IMG/VR virus record: IMGVR_UViG_3300006735_000111
Span: 1 to 33,804 of that record
Origin: a virus
Reading direction: 5' to 3' (one strand)
Length of the DNA stretch: 33,804 bases
Part shown: positions 1 through 10,200 of the stretch, one piece after another
Layout: the number at the start of each line of letters is the position of its first letter
Position numbering within the stretch: position 1 is the first letter of the stretch
Notes under the pieces: model-generated
The model's input: the letters and a program-made list of their open reading frames with translations, nothing else
Databases searched by the model: none
Told to the model about the DNA's origin: nothing
Position numbers and translations under genes: made by a program

Positions 1-1143
1 AACTCCGATGACTTTATCAGCAGTACCCGCCCAAGCAGAGCCATAGCTTGATCCGCTGCCAGCGTCGGTGAAGTTGCCGCTGCTGCCAGCAAAAGCGTAC
101 CGACCTGTAGAGTTACCAGACAGATTCGTGACTGCACCAATTTGTGACGGGCTTTCAGCAGTTCTAATCCCTACATTTGGATAAGTAGCAGCCGTTGTGA
201 CTTTAGCCTCAAAATAGAAGCCATCGCTGTCGGTAGGATCAAACGCCATCGTACCTATTGCTGCACTATCTGCCGCAGCGGAAGCAACTAAATTACCATC
301 GCTTAAAGTGTGGCCGTCTACCCAAAGAGGATTAAGAGTGCAGTGGTTGTTAGTCGGGGTATCCGACATCTGATCCGCCGCTGCCAAGCCACTGCTAGAC
401 CAATCATTTCCATTACCGGATTCGTCATCACCTAGATCAGAGCTATCCCGGCCATCTACATAAAATCCGTTAGTTCCAAACGTGAGGTCGCTAACATCCT
501 TCGGAATCCAAACGCCATCGCTGTTGTATTCACCGAAACTGCTCGCATCGGTAGTTGCAGTGCCGTCGAGGAAAACCATTTCCGCAAGGTATCCGTCAAA
601 GAGGTATTTGTTGTCAGGTCCGGCTGAAATGTTCAGCGATCCAATGCGGTGATGTGAATAGCTGCTGCTATTCCAACGGCTACTCAAACTGCTGGAAACT
701 GTACCCGTTGCGGAAAAACTAGTGACTCTACTGCCGTTGATGTACAGGCGCATACGATCACCAGCGGTGCCGTTGGTCGAATCCCAAACTACAACTGCGT
801 GATACCAAGCGGCAACATCGCCCACCCTTTGTGAAGTTGTCCAATTCTGACCACCAATAGCAATAGCCCAAAAACCGGGGGTAGATGCGTCTGTAATAGA
901 TAAGGGGTAATCACTGGTGCTTGACCCGTCAGACGCCGACCAAATAGGAAACCATTGGCCATTTTCATTAGCGTTTGGTCTGCCTCTCTTGACCCAACAA
1001 GAAAGCGTCCACGTTGTCAGCGAGCCGCTAGATGAAAGGCTGCGACTAAGTAGTGCGTCATCGCCCGACTCAAATCGGATCGACTGATCAATCTCATACG
1101 AAGCTGCGCTTGATGGGAAAAACTGTCCGGGTTCCGTAAACAT
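1..1143 (-). CDS. LamG/SPRY-like tail or appendage protein, partial (C-terminus missing)
   Basis: Reading leftwards from ATG at 1143 the frame stays open to the window edge, giving 381 codons with no stop. The N-terminal ~230 residues look like a LamG/concanavalin-type jelly roll: 'WTLSCWVKRG' near the start and 'AAWYHAVVVWD' with 'RMRLYINGSRVTSF' in the middle, the usual signature of these lectin-like domains. The remainder ('TLNPLWVDG', then 'FYFEAKVTTAATYPNVGI') resembles the SPRY-like module that often follows LamG in marine phage appendage proteins. It is the last visible gene of the late operon and starts 5 nt after the tail-fibre stop, so a receptor- or glycan-binding role at the tail is likely. 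This is inferred from domain look-alikes; the C-terminal half is not visible. Confidence 0.75.
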   Translation of the reverse strand, partial: MFTEPGQFFPSSAASYEIDQSIRFESGDDALLSRSLSSSGSLTTWTLSCWVKRGRPNANENGQWFPIWSASDGSSTSDYPLSITDASTPGFWAIAIGGQNWTTSQRVGDVAAWYHAVVVWDSTNGTAGDRMRLYINGSRVTSFSATGTVSSSLSSRWNSSSYSHHRIGSLNISAGPDNKYLFDGYLAEMVFLDGTATTDASSFGEYNSDGVWIPKDVSDLTFGTNGFYVDGRDSSDLGDDESGNGNDWSSSGLAAADQMSDTPTNNHCTLNPLWVDGHTLSDGNLVASAAADSAAIGTMAFDPTDSDGFYFEAKVTTAATYPNVGIRTAESPSQIGAVTNLSGNSTGRYAFAGSSGNFTDAGSGSSYGSAWAGTADKVIGV

Positions 1144-1148
1144 TCAGA

Positions 1149-3089
1149 TCACCCGAAGTTCAACTGTGCCGCACCAAGCAGGACAGAGTTGTCCGCTTTA
1201 ATGATGTACGGAACGATGTCGTAATCGTTGTTAGCTGTTGAAAGTGTTATCCCTGCCGCCGCTGCCGTCTCATAGTCTCCATGCAATGACAAGGTTGCCG
1301 CGCTGCTGCTAGAAGGCTGAATAAAGATAATGACACCGCATTGACCAATCTGCGATGCCTCGGTCGTTGGCGCTGCAAGCGTGTTTGATCCACTTGCCAG
1401 GGTGATGATGAAATTCTGATAGGTGTCGTAATCTAAAACGCCGCTGGTTGCCGACAACGCAGCGGTGTAGGTGCTTGGCACTTGCGCCTTGGTAAAAGTA
1501 TTCTGAGCGTTTGTTGCGACAATGTTTGCGGCGGCCAGGTTGGCCGCTCCCGTACCGCCGTTTGCTAATGGCAAAGTGCCGCTTACCGCCGTCGCTAATG
1601 GAACTTGACCATATGCAGGGTCAGTGCCGTCTGAGATCAACACTCGGTTTGCAGAACCAACTGCCAACCGGCCTATAGCTGATGCGCCGCGCGTAATAAT
1701 GTCACCGCGCGTCGTTGTCGGGTCTGCTAAATCACCGGCATTACCAGTGCGGTTAAACTCAATCGCTATTTCATCGGCGTCACTAAAGCTGCCGTTGCTG
1801 TCTACATGCGTCACCGCCAACTTGACGTAGCCGGAAGCATCGGTTGATGCGCCGCTTACTTTGAAGATTGCGTAGTTTGCAGGTGCGCTTTTCTTCGTTA
1901 TGTAAATTGTTCCGCGATCATCAGTGTTTGTGCTGTCGTCCCACGTCAGCAAGTACGCAGACACATCCGCCGAATTAGCGTCACTGTCGTCGATGTAAAT
2001 TGCTGTGGCGCTGCCGGTCGTTCCGTGGTTAAGCCGCAGCGTTCCAGTTCCGGGATCGCTGTCGGTTGTGGTTGTGCTGAATGTGTAATCCAACCCAGCC
2101 ACATCGCCATCGCCAGCCGGTGAGAACTGCACCGATATTTCGGCAGAGTTTGAAATTGACGTGCTGCCAGCTACATATGCAACCGGCACCTTGGTATAGC
2201 CGCTGGCGTCTGTAACCGCGCCATTGACCTTAAAAATTACCAGCGGAGACGAACTATTCGGGTTGCCAGCAATCGTAATAAAACCTTTTGAACCGCTGGT
2301 GCTGTTGTCCCATGATTGCACCCACGCGCTAATGTCTGTGGTGCCATCGCTGTCATCCACATACATAATGGTTGCGCTGTTTAGAGACGTATTATTAAGG
2401 CGGATAACCCCAGCGCCGGGATCAGCGTCCGCAGTTGTCGTTGAATACTGCATGCTGATACCAGCATGGCCTGTCTGCCCAATCGGTATGCCCAACGCTA
2501 ATGCGCCGCTTGATGTCGTGAAGCTGGCGGTCGCGGTTCCGGGTGCGCCGCTGCTTGTTGCTACGTTGGAAACGCTGACTGATGAAACGCGGCCAGTCGT
2601 GCTTTCCAGATCGCCACTGCTGTCGAAACCCAGCAATTTGCTGGCGCGCGCGGTTGCGTCATCCGTAAATTCGGCGCTGGTGATTGAATTTGTGCGGCTA
2701 ACTTTAAATGATCTGTTAGACGCTTCCTGTAATTCCTGGGTTGCCATAGCCAACCGGTCAAGGGCCAGTTCGTGCGTGTCGGCCGGGAAGGGGTCGTTGG
2801 CAGTGTAATCAACCGTCTGCGTGCGCGTGGTTGCGCGTCTGATGTGCCACTGCACCGTGTCTGCTGGCGCAGAGGCTGCAACAACAGCGCCGGTTGAGCC
2901 GTTGCCGCCGGTCACTGTGTAGTGCGTGGTGTAGGACAGAACCGCCTCCACACCCGTTGCAATTGTGCGCTGAACGACTTCAAGTTCCGCCGTCGCACCC
3001 GTTCCCTGAAAGGGAAAAGTTACGGCAAAAGACGTAGTTGATCCGTTCCCCGTGTAGGACACGGTGGTTGATGTGCTGCTGACAGCCAT
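1149..3089 (-). CDS. T7 gp17-like tail fibre protein with duplicated beta domain
   Basis: 646 residues. The N-terminal ~135 residues ('SYTGNGSTTSFAVTFPF', then 'YTVTGGNGSTGAVV', then 'FPADTHELALDRLAMATQEL') match the T7-type tail-fibre attachment domain that docks the fibre on the tail tube. Residues ~213-327 and ~335-449 are two diverged copies of the same module: 'STTTADADPGAGVIRLNN' against 'STTTTDSDPGTGTLRLNH', and 'IFKVNGAVTDASGYTKVPV' against 'IFKVSGASTDASGYVKLAV'. Around 503-518 'VSGTLPLANGGTGAANL' is a motif common in trimeric phage fibres. The C-terminal ~100 residues would be the distal part. Start: AAGGA seven to nine bases before ATG. Host-receptor binding is expected from the family; specificity cannot be read. 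Confidence 0.88.
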   Translation of the reverse strand: MAVSSTSTTVSYTGNGSTTSFAVTFPFQGTGATAELEVVQRTIATGVEAVLSYTTHYTVTGGNGSTGAVVAASAPADTVQWHIRRATTRTQTVDYTANDPFPADTHELALDRLAMATQELQEASNRSFKVSRTNSITSAEFTDDATARASKLLGFDSSGDLESTTGRVSSVSVSNVATSSGAPGTATASFTTSSGALALGIPIGQTGHAGISMQYSTTTADADPGAGVIRLNNTSLNSATIMYVDDSDGTTDISAWVQSWDNSTSGSKGFITIAGNPNSSSPLVIFKVNGAVTDASGYTKVPVAYVAGSTSISNSAEISVQFSPAGDGDVAGLDYTFSTTTTDSDPGTGTLRLNHGTTGSATAIYIDDSDANSADVSAYLLTWDDSTNTDDRGTIYITKKSAPANYAIFKVSGASTDASGYVKLAVTHVDSNGSFSDADEIAIEFNRTGNAGDLADPTTTRGDIITRGASAIGRLAVGSANRVLISDGTDPAYGQVPLATAVSGTLPLANGGTGAANLAAANIVATNAQNTFTKAQVPSTYTAALSATSGVLDYDTYQNFIITLASGSNTLAAPTTEASQIGQCGVIIFIQPSSSSAATLSLHGDYETAAAAGITLSTANNDYDIVPYIIKADNSVLLGAAQLNFG

Positions 3090-3099
3090 GTCAATTTCC

Positions 3100-5523
3100 T
3101 TAGTTTAAGTAGCTATCCCGAACTGCGTCGGTGGGTGGCAGGTAAAACTCCTGCGCGGTTTCGTCGCGTACACGATCTTCAAAATTACTAGCCCAACCGG
3201 GCCGTAGGTACTCTGACATCTGCCAGAAAAACATATAATCAAGCGCAAGCCGGGTGTAGAAAATGTTCGCACCGGGCATCATGCTTTTCGCCACACGCAT
3301 GCCTTTGTAACTGGCAGCGTCGATATCACCCTCTACCAAAGCGCCCATTGCTTTTAGACTGCGTGCAAACGTACCAAGCACTGGGCCGCCGAGTGCTTCC
3401 GCCAGACCTTCGCCATATCTTTCCTCGCGGCCGACAGCGCCAATCACCAGATCGCCGTAGAACCCAAGCCCGCCAGAGGTTAGCATCGCATCAAACAACG
3501 CTTCCAAACCCGGTTCGCGCGGCTCTTTCCCGGCCGTAAAATCTTTAAGGCTTGACGCAATAAAGCCGTATACAGCCATACTAAGGGCTAGGTGCAGGGC
3601 GTAGCCAACGCGGACGCCTTCGCCTTTCCAAGCGCGGCTCAGTATTTCGTTCCAGTAGCTGACGCTGAATGACTTCAGGTGCATAAACACCATCAGCATT
3701 TCTGTCATTGGCTCCCCGCGCTTGCCCTGCTTTACCAGTGCCATCGTTCTGGCCCCCGGCGTCAGTACGGCGCTGTCGGCAAAGCCACTGAAAAATTCTT
3801 TCATTTTAAGCGCCAAGCCATCGTCCGCAATTGCATCGATGTCGATGTAGCTTTTGCCCTCTACTGTTCTTGCCGCAGCGCTTAGTGCCGAAAATTCGTC
3901 AGCGGTGATGCCGTATGCCGACAATTCCCTGCGAAGCTGCGGATGGATAGCGTCAAAGGATTTACCCATCTGACGCGCTATATAACTTGACAGCGTTAAC
4001 GACACCGACGTTTTAAGGGTGTCGGTCATCCAGTTCATTCCTGTCACGCGCATCACCATACTGACTAGCTGCGACCCTTGACCATCCATTGCGTCGTTGC
4101 CAAGAAAGCGCGATTGAACACCGGCTATAAGGTGATCCATTCCAATGCCAAGGCTGTCGGCAATCTCCCGCTTTTCACCAGTACGTCTGCCTTCAAAAAA
4201 ACCGGCAAGAACGGAGCCGTGCGCTTCTGTAAAATCCGCACCGATATCAGCTAACCGCACAGCGGATGTGCCAACGTCAGCGATAGATGTCAGCGTAGTA
4301 CCGCCAAGAATTGCGGAACTGGAAACATTTTTCAAAAAGTTCACGGCGCGCGCCAGAAAAAACCCGCGTGAGTTGTACGCAGGCAGGATAGACGCCGCTC
4401 CGGTTACTTCGTCAAAAAGCCTGTCCAGATAATCAGTGCTGATTTTGTTGTGCAGCCCAGTTTCATCACCGCGAATTTTGGCTTGCGCACGGCCCACAAT
4501 CTCGTTCAGCATCGCGCGAGGGTTGGGACCAAGATGCGACATGGCGGCAACGCTGCGTGTCATCATATCGATGCCGCCGAAGAATGACGTTCCCACGTCT
4601 GTTCGCGCGTACTTGCCCATATAAGACCACGCGGCGTCACCGTCTTTAAAATGCAGGCTACGATGATTGGTTAGCTTTTTTGCCAGATTTCCCGGCCCTT
4701 TAAAACCAGGCGGTGCTGACAAGTCAGACAGGAAATCATTGCGTTGCTCATTCGTTATAAGCGTGTCCCAGACGTTGCTTAAATATTGTCGCTTGGCAGC
4801 GTCCGTCATGCCTTCGTCAAAAGTCCGACCGTGATCCAGAAGGTCAATGATGTCGTCAATCCACGCCTGCCTGCCAGCTTGGTGAATTTTCAAATCGTCA
4901 TGCGACTGCTTTATCAAATACCCCGGCATGCGCGCGATATCGGCACCAAACTTGTTTGCGGACTTCCGCAGATATTCGTTTGTTTCCTCCATCGCTTCAG
5001 CAATGATGCGCGCTATATCGTTGCCAGAACTGCCGGGGTTATAGCTTTCCTGCAACAGCATCCGGCCGTTCTTGGCCTTCCGCAAAAAACTTATAGCTTC
5101 TCCACGGGCTAAACCCTTTGCTTCCACGCTTCTAAAAAACAAGGCGTAGGCTGTGCGTTCGAATGCTTTCTGCGTCGCCTCAATAGAAGTCTTGTACAGG
5201 CTATTGCCTTCTTCACCCGCCAGAATGCTTTCAAGGAATCTTGGAACATCTTGATCTGGCACTTCGCGCAATCGCTGAATAAAGTGCAGCCGTGTGTTGT
5301 AGTTCAGTGCAGCGATGCGCTTCTCATTAACTGCCGCCCGCGCTTCTCGCGAGATACGCTGTTCCACAGCTTCGGCAACAGCAGCTTCAAGGTTTGTTAC
5401 CTTTTTATCGGCTTGCAGCCGTTCCACAATGCCGGACACTTCATCAAGCAAAACGTTTGCCTGATCGTCGGTAAGATTGGGCGCAGCGGTGCGGATCGTC
5501 GCAAGGCAATCAGACAACGGCAT
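3100..5523 (-). CDS. Internal virion (ejection) protein, gp16-like C-terminal part
   Basis: 807 residues. The long alpha-helical protein resembles the C-terminal portion of T7 gp16-type internal core proteins, with hydrophobic stretches such as 'NVSSSAILGGTTLTSIADVG' and 'LHLALSMAVYGFIASSLKDF', and 'MTEMLMVFMHLKSFSVSYW' near residue ~610. Its start codon overlaps the stop of the upstream 589-residue gene by one base (TAATG), which suggests translational coupling and possibly a single ancestral gene split in two. In the T7 family these proteins form the ejected trans-envelope channel. No lytic transglycosylase motif was seen. Assignment rests on position and overall character. Confidence 0.75.
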   Translation of the reverse strand: MPLSDCLATIRTAAPNLTDDQANVLLDEVSGIVERLQADKKVTNLEAAVAEAVEQRISREARAAVNEKRIAALNYNTRLHFIQRLREVPDQDVPRFLESILAGEEGNSLYKTSIEATQKAFERTAYALFFRSVEAKGLARGEAISFLRKAKNGRMLLQESYNPGSSGNDIARIIAEAMEETNEYLRKSANKFGADIARMPGYLIKQSHDDLKIHQAGRQAWIDDIIDLLDHGRTFDEGMTDAAKRQYLSNVWDTLITNEQRNDFLSDLSAPPGFKGPGNLAKKLTNHRSLHFKDGDAAWSYMGKYARTDVGTSFFGGIDMMTRSVAAMSHLGPNPRAMLNEIVGRAQAKIRGDETGLHNKISTDYLDRLFDEVTGAASILPAYNSRGFFLARAVNFLKNVSSSAILGGTTLTSIADVGTSAVRLADIGADFTEAHGSVLAGFFEGRRTGEKREIADSLGIGMDHLIAGVQSRFLGNDAMDGQGSQLVSMVMRVTGMNWMTDTLKTSVSLTLSSYIARQMGKSFDAIHPQLRRELSAYGITADEFSALSAAARTVEGKSYIDIDAIADDGLALKMKEFFSGFADSAVLTPGARTMALVKQGKRGEPMTEMLMVFMHLKSFSVSYWNEILSRAWKGEGVRVGYALHLALSMAVYGFIASSLKDFTAGKEPREPGLEALFDAMLTSGGLGFYGDLVIGAVGREERYGEGLAEALGGPVLGTFARSLKAMGALVEGDIDAASYKGMRVAKSMMPGANIFYTRLALDYMFFWQMSEYLRPGWASNFEDRVRDETAQEFYLPPTDAVRDSYLN

Positions 5524-7292
5524 TATACTAATCCTTGCAGAACACAGGCTGCCGCCTGCCTAAAGCCATCAGAAGTTTGCTGTGTGCTTTCAATCGCCTC
5601 ATCAGCGGCAGCAAGTTCTGCCTCTGACTCATCGACAACTGATTCAAGTAGCGGCTCGTCTGTCAATTCTGTTTTCAAGCGGTCTACGTCGGCAAGTTGT
5701 TCGTCAGTTTCCTGACGCGCGGTAGCCTCATCTAAATCATCAAACATACGCCGGTCGTCAGCTTCAGCCCTAGCAAGTGCGTCGCGTTCCTGTGCGTCAA
5801 ATATACGGTTGTCCGGCGAGTGCGACCGTTCCAAAGCGTCGGCAGCGTAGTCAGTTTCCGGCACGACGCGGGGGCGGCCGGTGCCTTCGTCTAACGCTTG
5901 GCTTAAATTAAAAGCCGGGAACTCTGTTGGCAGTACAATATTGTCCGCGTTGTTTTTAAAAGCGCTGACAACATTCTTGTCGGTGGTCTGAACAATGAAG
6001 TATTCATCGCCAATCTTGACAGCGGTGCCGCGTTCAATGACCCCTTCTTTAGTCAAACTTTTCCGTGCTTTGTCAGCGGCTTTTTTTGTTTGGTAAGACA
6101 GGTAGCTGCCGTCTGGATTGCGCGCCACCATCTCTGTCGGTACAAACATATCGACCGTGTAGGTGCCGTCTGCGGTTGTGCGAACCTCAGTTCTGATGCC
6201 CGCCCTCTGCAACGTCGTGGCTAGCTGCGCAGCTTCAAAATCAGCCAAACCTTCGGCAGCTTGGGCCGGAAACGCAGCTTCGCCGTTTGCGCCTACATCA
6301 ACAGCGCCAAGACTTTCGCGCGTAGACCGGATAGCTTCTTCACCATCCAGTTCCAAATTCGATGTCCGCACCGGATCAAGCGTAACTTCAAATTTATCAG
6401 CATCGATTTCACGCGCTGTAGCTTCGAAACCAGTAAACTGACTGCCGACGCTGTCGACCGCTGTGCTGTTTTCAAGGTCAGCGCGCAGAATGTAATCCAC
6501 GCCTTGTACCATACGACCATTTGCAAGTTGTCCTACTGTTCCGTTGAAAGCAGACTGCCGGGCTTCCGGCGAAAGATTTTCAATTATTTGCGTGATGTGC
6601 CGCTGTGTGATTGGCGGAACAACTTGGTCTTTTACAAAACCACCGACACCGTGCAATCCGCCGCCAAGTACAGTACCGAAAGCAAGGTTCGCGTATGTGT
6701 CGTACAGGTCGTAATCAGCCTGTCTGTCCTGCGCAGCCAAATACACAATCGGTTCAACCATCGCTGCACCCAGCGCGCCTTCGGCAGCGCCTACGCGTGA
6801 GCGCACAGCAAACCGGCCGAAAGTCGTTGCCTTCTGCCGCAGCATCGCTGCGTAACGTGCTGGGCCGACTATTGGTACAAACGCTGACGCAACGTTGATT
6901 GGGTCAAGCATCGATACAAACAAGCCGCTGCCAAGCATCGCAGCAGATGACGTGATGCCTTCCTCAACGTTTTGCATGACGGCTTGACGCGCTAATTCTT
7001 CGCGCTTCAGGTTTATCATCAGGTCTAGGCTTGCAAGTGTTTCGCCCTCGTCAGGCTCAAGCATGCCAGTCAGATTTGCTTCTTCAATCACAGACGATTG
7101 CTCGTGCAGCGACAGGGGCGGTGCGTTGCCGTCATTTCTAGCTTGGTACAAATCAATCGATGTCAGAACCGATGAAAGCGGGTTCGTCGCGGCCGCCTCC
7201 TGTCCGGCAGCAACGACTGCATCGTATCTCGAAAATGTGAGATCAATCGGTCCAGCGCGCGGGTTGAGCGGTGACGGAAATTCTTGCGCCAT
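5523..7292 (-). CDS. Internal virion (ejection) protein, gp16-like N-terminal part
   Basis: 589 residues. Residues ~110-215 contain hydrophobic segments ('SSAAMLGSGLFVSMLDPINV', 'ANLAFGTVLGGGLHGVGGFV') like those in gp16-type internal core proteins of podoviruses, which insert into the host envelope during DNA ejection. The C-terminal ~120 residues are strongly acidic and helical, rich in Glu, Asp and Ala. The gene sits between the gp15-like and the second gp16-like gene with one-base TAATG overlaps on both sides. I see no catalytic motif. Another possibility is a family-specific core protein unrelated to gp16. Confidence 0.68.
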   Translation of the reverse strand: MAQEFPSPLNPRAGPIDLTFSRYDAVVAAGQEAAATNPLSSVLTSIDLYQARNDGNAPPLSLHEQSSVIEEANLTGMLEPDEGETLASLDLMINLKREELARQAVMQNVEEGITSSAAMLGSGLFVSMLDPINVASAFVPIVGPARYAAMLRQKATTFGRFAVRSRVGAAEGALGAAMVEPIVYLAAQDRQADYDLYDTYANLAFGTVLGGGLHGVGGFVKDQVVPPITQRHITQIIENLSPEARQSAFNGTVGQLANGRMVQGVDYILRADLENSTAVDSVGSQFTGFEATAREIDADKFEVTLDPVRTSNLELDGEEAIRSTRESLGAVDVGANGEAAFPAQAAEGLADFEAAQLATTLQRAGIRTEVRTTADGTYTVDMFVPTEMVARNPDGSYLSYQTKKAADKARKSLTKEGVIERGTAVKIGDEYFIVQTTDKNVVSAFKNNADNIVLPTEFPAFNLSQALDEGTGRPRVVPETDYAADALERSHSPDNRIFDAQERDALARAEADDRRMFDDLDEATARQETDEQLADVDRLKTELTDEPLLESVVDESEAELAAADEAIESTQQTSDGFRQAAACVLQGLV

Positions 7293-10200
7293 TAGTCAGC
7301 ACCTATATTTCTAACGGTGCTGCGCGCTTTCGTTGCCGATTTGTTTGCCTCGCGCACTGTACGCCGTCGGAATTTCAAATCGGCCGCAATTTCTGCATCG
7401 ATGTTCACAATAATCGGTTTGTTGTCTGCATTTAAAACAGGTGAGTTTCTAACGTGTAACTGTGCCTCAGTTCCCCCTTTAATAATTTGCCACTCGCCGC
7501 TTTGCGCGAGTCCGCGCCTTGCAATCCTCATCGCTTCTTCCGGTGTTTGACCGCGAGTAGACGAGAAAAGCGATGTGTCGTATTGGAAGTCAGGGTTTCT
7601 TTCAAACCAGCGAACAAGCGCTGGCTCCGCAACCCCTGCGTCTACACCTTCAGGATTGGCTGATTTGGGGATAATTCCGCGCAATCTATCACCCGTGATG
7701 ATGTGATAGTTGTCAGTTACAATTTCCTTGTACGCGCTTGTCACAGCTTCGTCGGCGGTTGCGGCTGCTGCGGTCTGTAGTTTAGCAAAAGCCAATAATT
7801 CAACACCGCTGCTGATAGACCGGCCCATTGACGCACCCGGTAACTGCCCAGCCACAAACAAACCGGACATCTGCTTAGTCAATTTTTTGTTGAAATCTTT
7901 AAGTAGGGTTGTGTCTATACGCTTCTTAAATTCCTCAGTTGTTCCTTGCTGTATTATTCGGGCAAGATTGGTGCGTAACTGCGGATCGTCTATCGCCATC
8001 AGCATGGATGTGCGGTCGTCTAAACCTTCTTTTTGCAATTCGTTTAATGCGCTGGGCCAATCCTCGCCCAAACCGTCACGCAGTTCCAGAATGCGCTCTG
8101 CGGCTTGTTCCGGTTGCAGGTTTGCGAATTGTTTGACGTAACCTTTTGCCACACCGACAGGGAGCAAACGCTGATCCACAACGCTGATGCCGAGTGTTTC
8201 ATATGCAGCGTCACGCGCTTCAGCATATCCCTTGTATGTTCCCGGATCATTAGGCGCTTCAATAAATTGCTGATACTTCTCTAAAACTTCCTCGTTTGAT
8301 CTGATAGCTGCCGTTGCCGGGTCGTCCAGTCGTGCTTTGATAATTTGCTGAAAGCGTTTGCGGAAATTCGCGGCGCGTTTAGCTTGCCGTTCAGCAGTGT
8401 CGGCGTCGCCGCCGTCCCTGCCTTCGGCCTGCAATTCCGCGTCTAGGGCCGTCAAATCCTCGCGCGACATTCCGCGCAAGTTTGCGGTTTTTTCCGCGTA
8501 TCCGACATCTCCCTCAACTGTTTTTGCCAAAACTTCCGCTGCTTCACGGTCAAACATAAATTCCCTGATGAACTCAGGATCAAGAAGAAGTCGTTGGTCT
8601 TCCGTTATGTCCTGCGCGCGGTTCACCGCACCGAGAACGTCTGTAACCTTTTTTGCAAAAGCCTGGTCAGCAGCCAAGCGTGATTTCGCACGCTTGTTTG
8701 CGATAGCCGCAATTTCGTTCTCAAGCTGTTCTTCTTGGCGTTTATTTCTTTCGGCAAGTTCAAGGTCGCTTGCGTCGCCGCCTTGGTTGCGAACGCGCTC
8801 CAGCAGTTCCGCTAATTCTGCATCTGTCCTCGCTTCAAGATTTTCGGTTTCCTCCGCAAATTGTTTTTCGTCTTTAATCACACGAATAAGCAAATCGGCC
8901 GCGCCTGCGTTGTGCATTGTCGCCCGAATGTGATCTTCATCCAGAAGTTTTCGATCTTCGTCCGTCAACGCCTGCCTGTTGACCATCGCTTTAACGGCCA
9001 GTTTAGCTTCCGACATGAAAAGTTTATCGGCTGCGGCACGCTGGTCGTTGCGTGATTTAATTATTTTATCGCGAAACCGGACAACGCTTTCGGCTTGATC
9101 TCTGTTTCGTTTTGCAACCCTGATATCTGTTGCGTTTTTTCCCTCCAGTGCCAGTTTTTCCGCTAACGCATTTACGCCCGAGTCATCTAATTCTGTGATA
9201 TTGGCGGTTTGGTCTAAAAATTTTCTTTGATCTTCAATGTTTGCAATAAGGTTTTCAGCAACCTTTTTATTGTTGATTGTGCTGCGAATAAACGCTGGGC
9301 TTAACCATTCTTCGTCCTCGGGAGAAAGCGTCTGTCGTGCGTTGAATGCGGCAAACCTTGTGTTAATTTTTTTAATATTTACAGCGTCTTCTGCATTCGC
9401 TTCTGCTTCACGGGCGGCAATAATCTGTTTAAATCTGGTATTAAACCGCACGTATTGGCGATAATTTTGGTCCGCAAGGTCAATATCTTCGGTCGCGTCG
9501 CTGCCTTCGCTTTCAAAGTTAGCGTTAGCGGCGATCAGTTCCGCATTCGACATTTCGTTCATCGCGCCGTAGATGGGCGCAAAAGCAACCTCATCGACAA
9601 CCAGCTTTTTTAACAAGGCGCGCTTCGGCGTGTCGGTCATCATTGTGTCGATGACGTCAGGATCAAGCAGCCTTCTGTCTGGATCGCTGACATCTTGGTC
9701 GCGCTTAACGGCCTGCAAGACAGTTTTAATTTGCTTTTCGGCAGCGTTGTCTGCGGCTGTGGTAGATGTTTTTTTTGCAACGCGCTGGCTTTTTAAACGC
9801 TTTTCCGCTTGCGCTATATATTTGGCGCGCTGTTCACCTGTCAGAGATTTGTATTCGTCGCCAGTGCCTGCCACCTTTATAAAATCAGCAGGGTCGTCGC
9901 GGACATGAAAAGCGGCGCGTCCTTTTTCTGCGTCGTTTTGATATTTGACTAAATATCTTGCGGCTACGTCAGCCGCTATTACCCTGTTAGTCACAGCGCC
10001 AGCTAACATTTCCCGTACATTGTCGAGACGAATTCGACGGTCGCCAACAGTGTCATCACCCCTAACGGCCATAACATTTGCGTCAATACCGCTCACCAAA
10101 TTCGATTCTAGCTTTTCACGGCCGCGACGAATGCCATCTTTTTGAACACCAATCTTGACGCGTGCCACAGCCTCACGCGAAGCTATGTCATAGGTCGCCC

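Noticed and set aside
2224-2808. Plus-strand 194-codon ORF opposite the tail fibre
   Set aside because: Antisense shadow of a well-supported gene, with no SD and composition that mirrors the other strand; the same holds for the other plus-strand ORFs between 1600 and 21600.
8330-9760. CRISPR-like or DNA-level repeat array
   Set aside because: The repeats are in the protein, at ~360-nt spacing and diverged in DNA; no direct repeat-spacer pattern was seen anywhere in the window.
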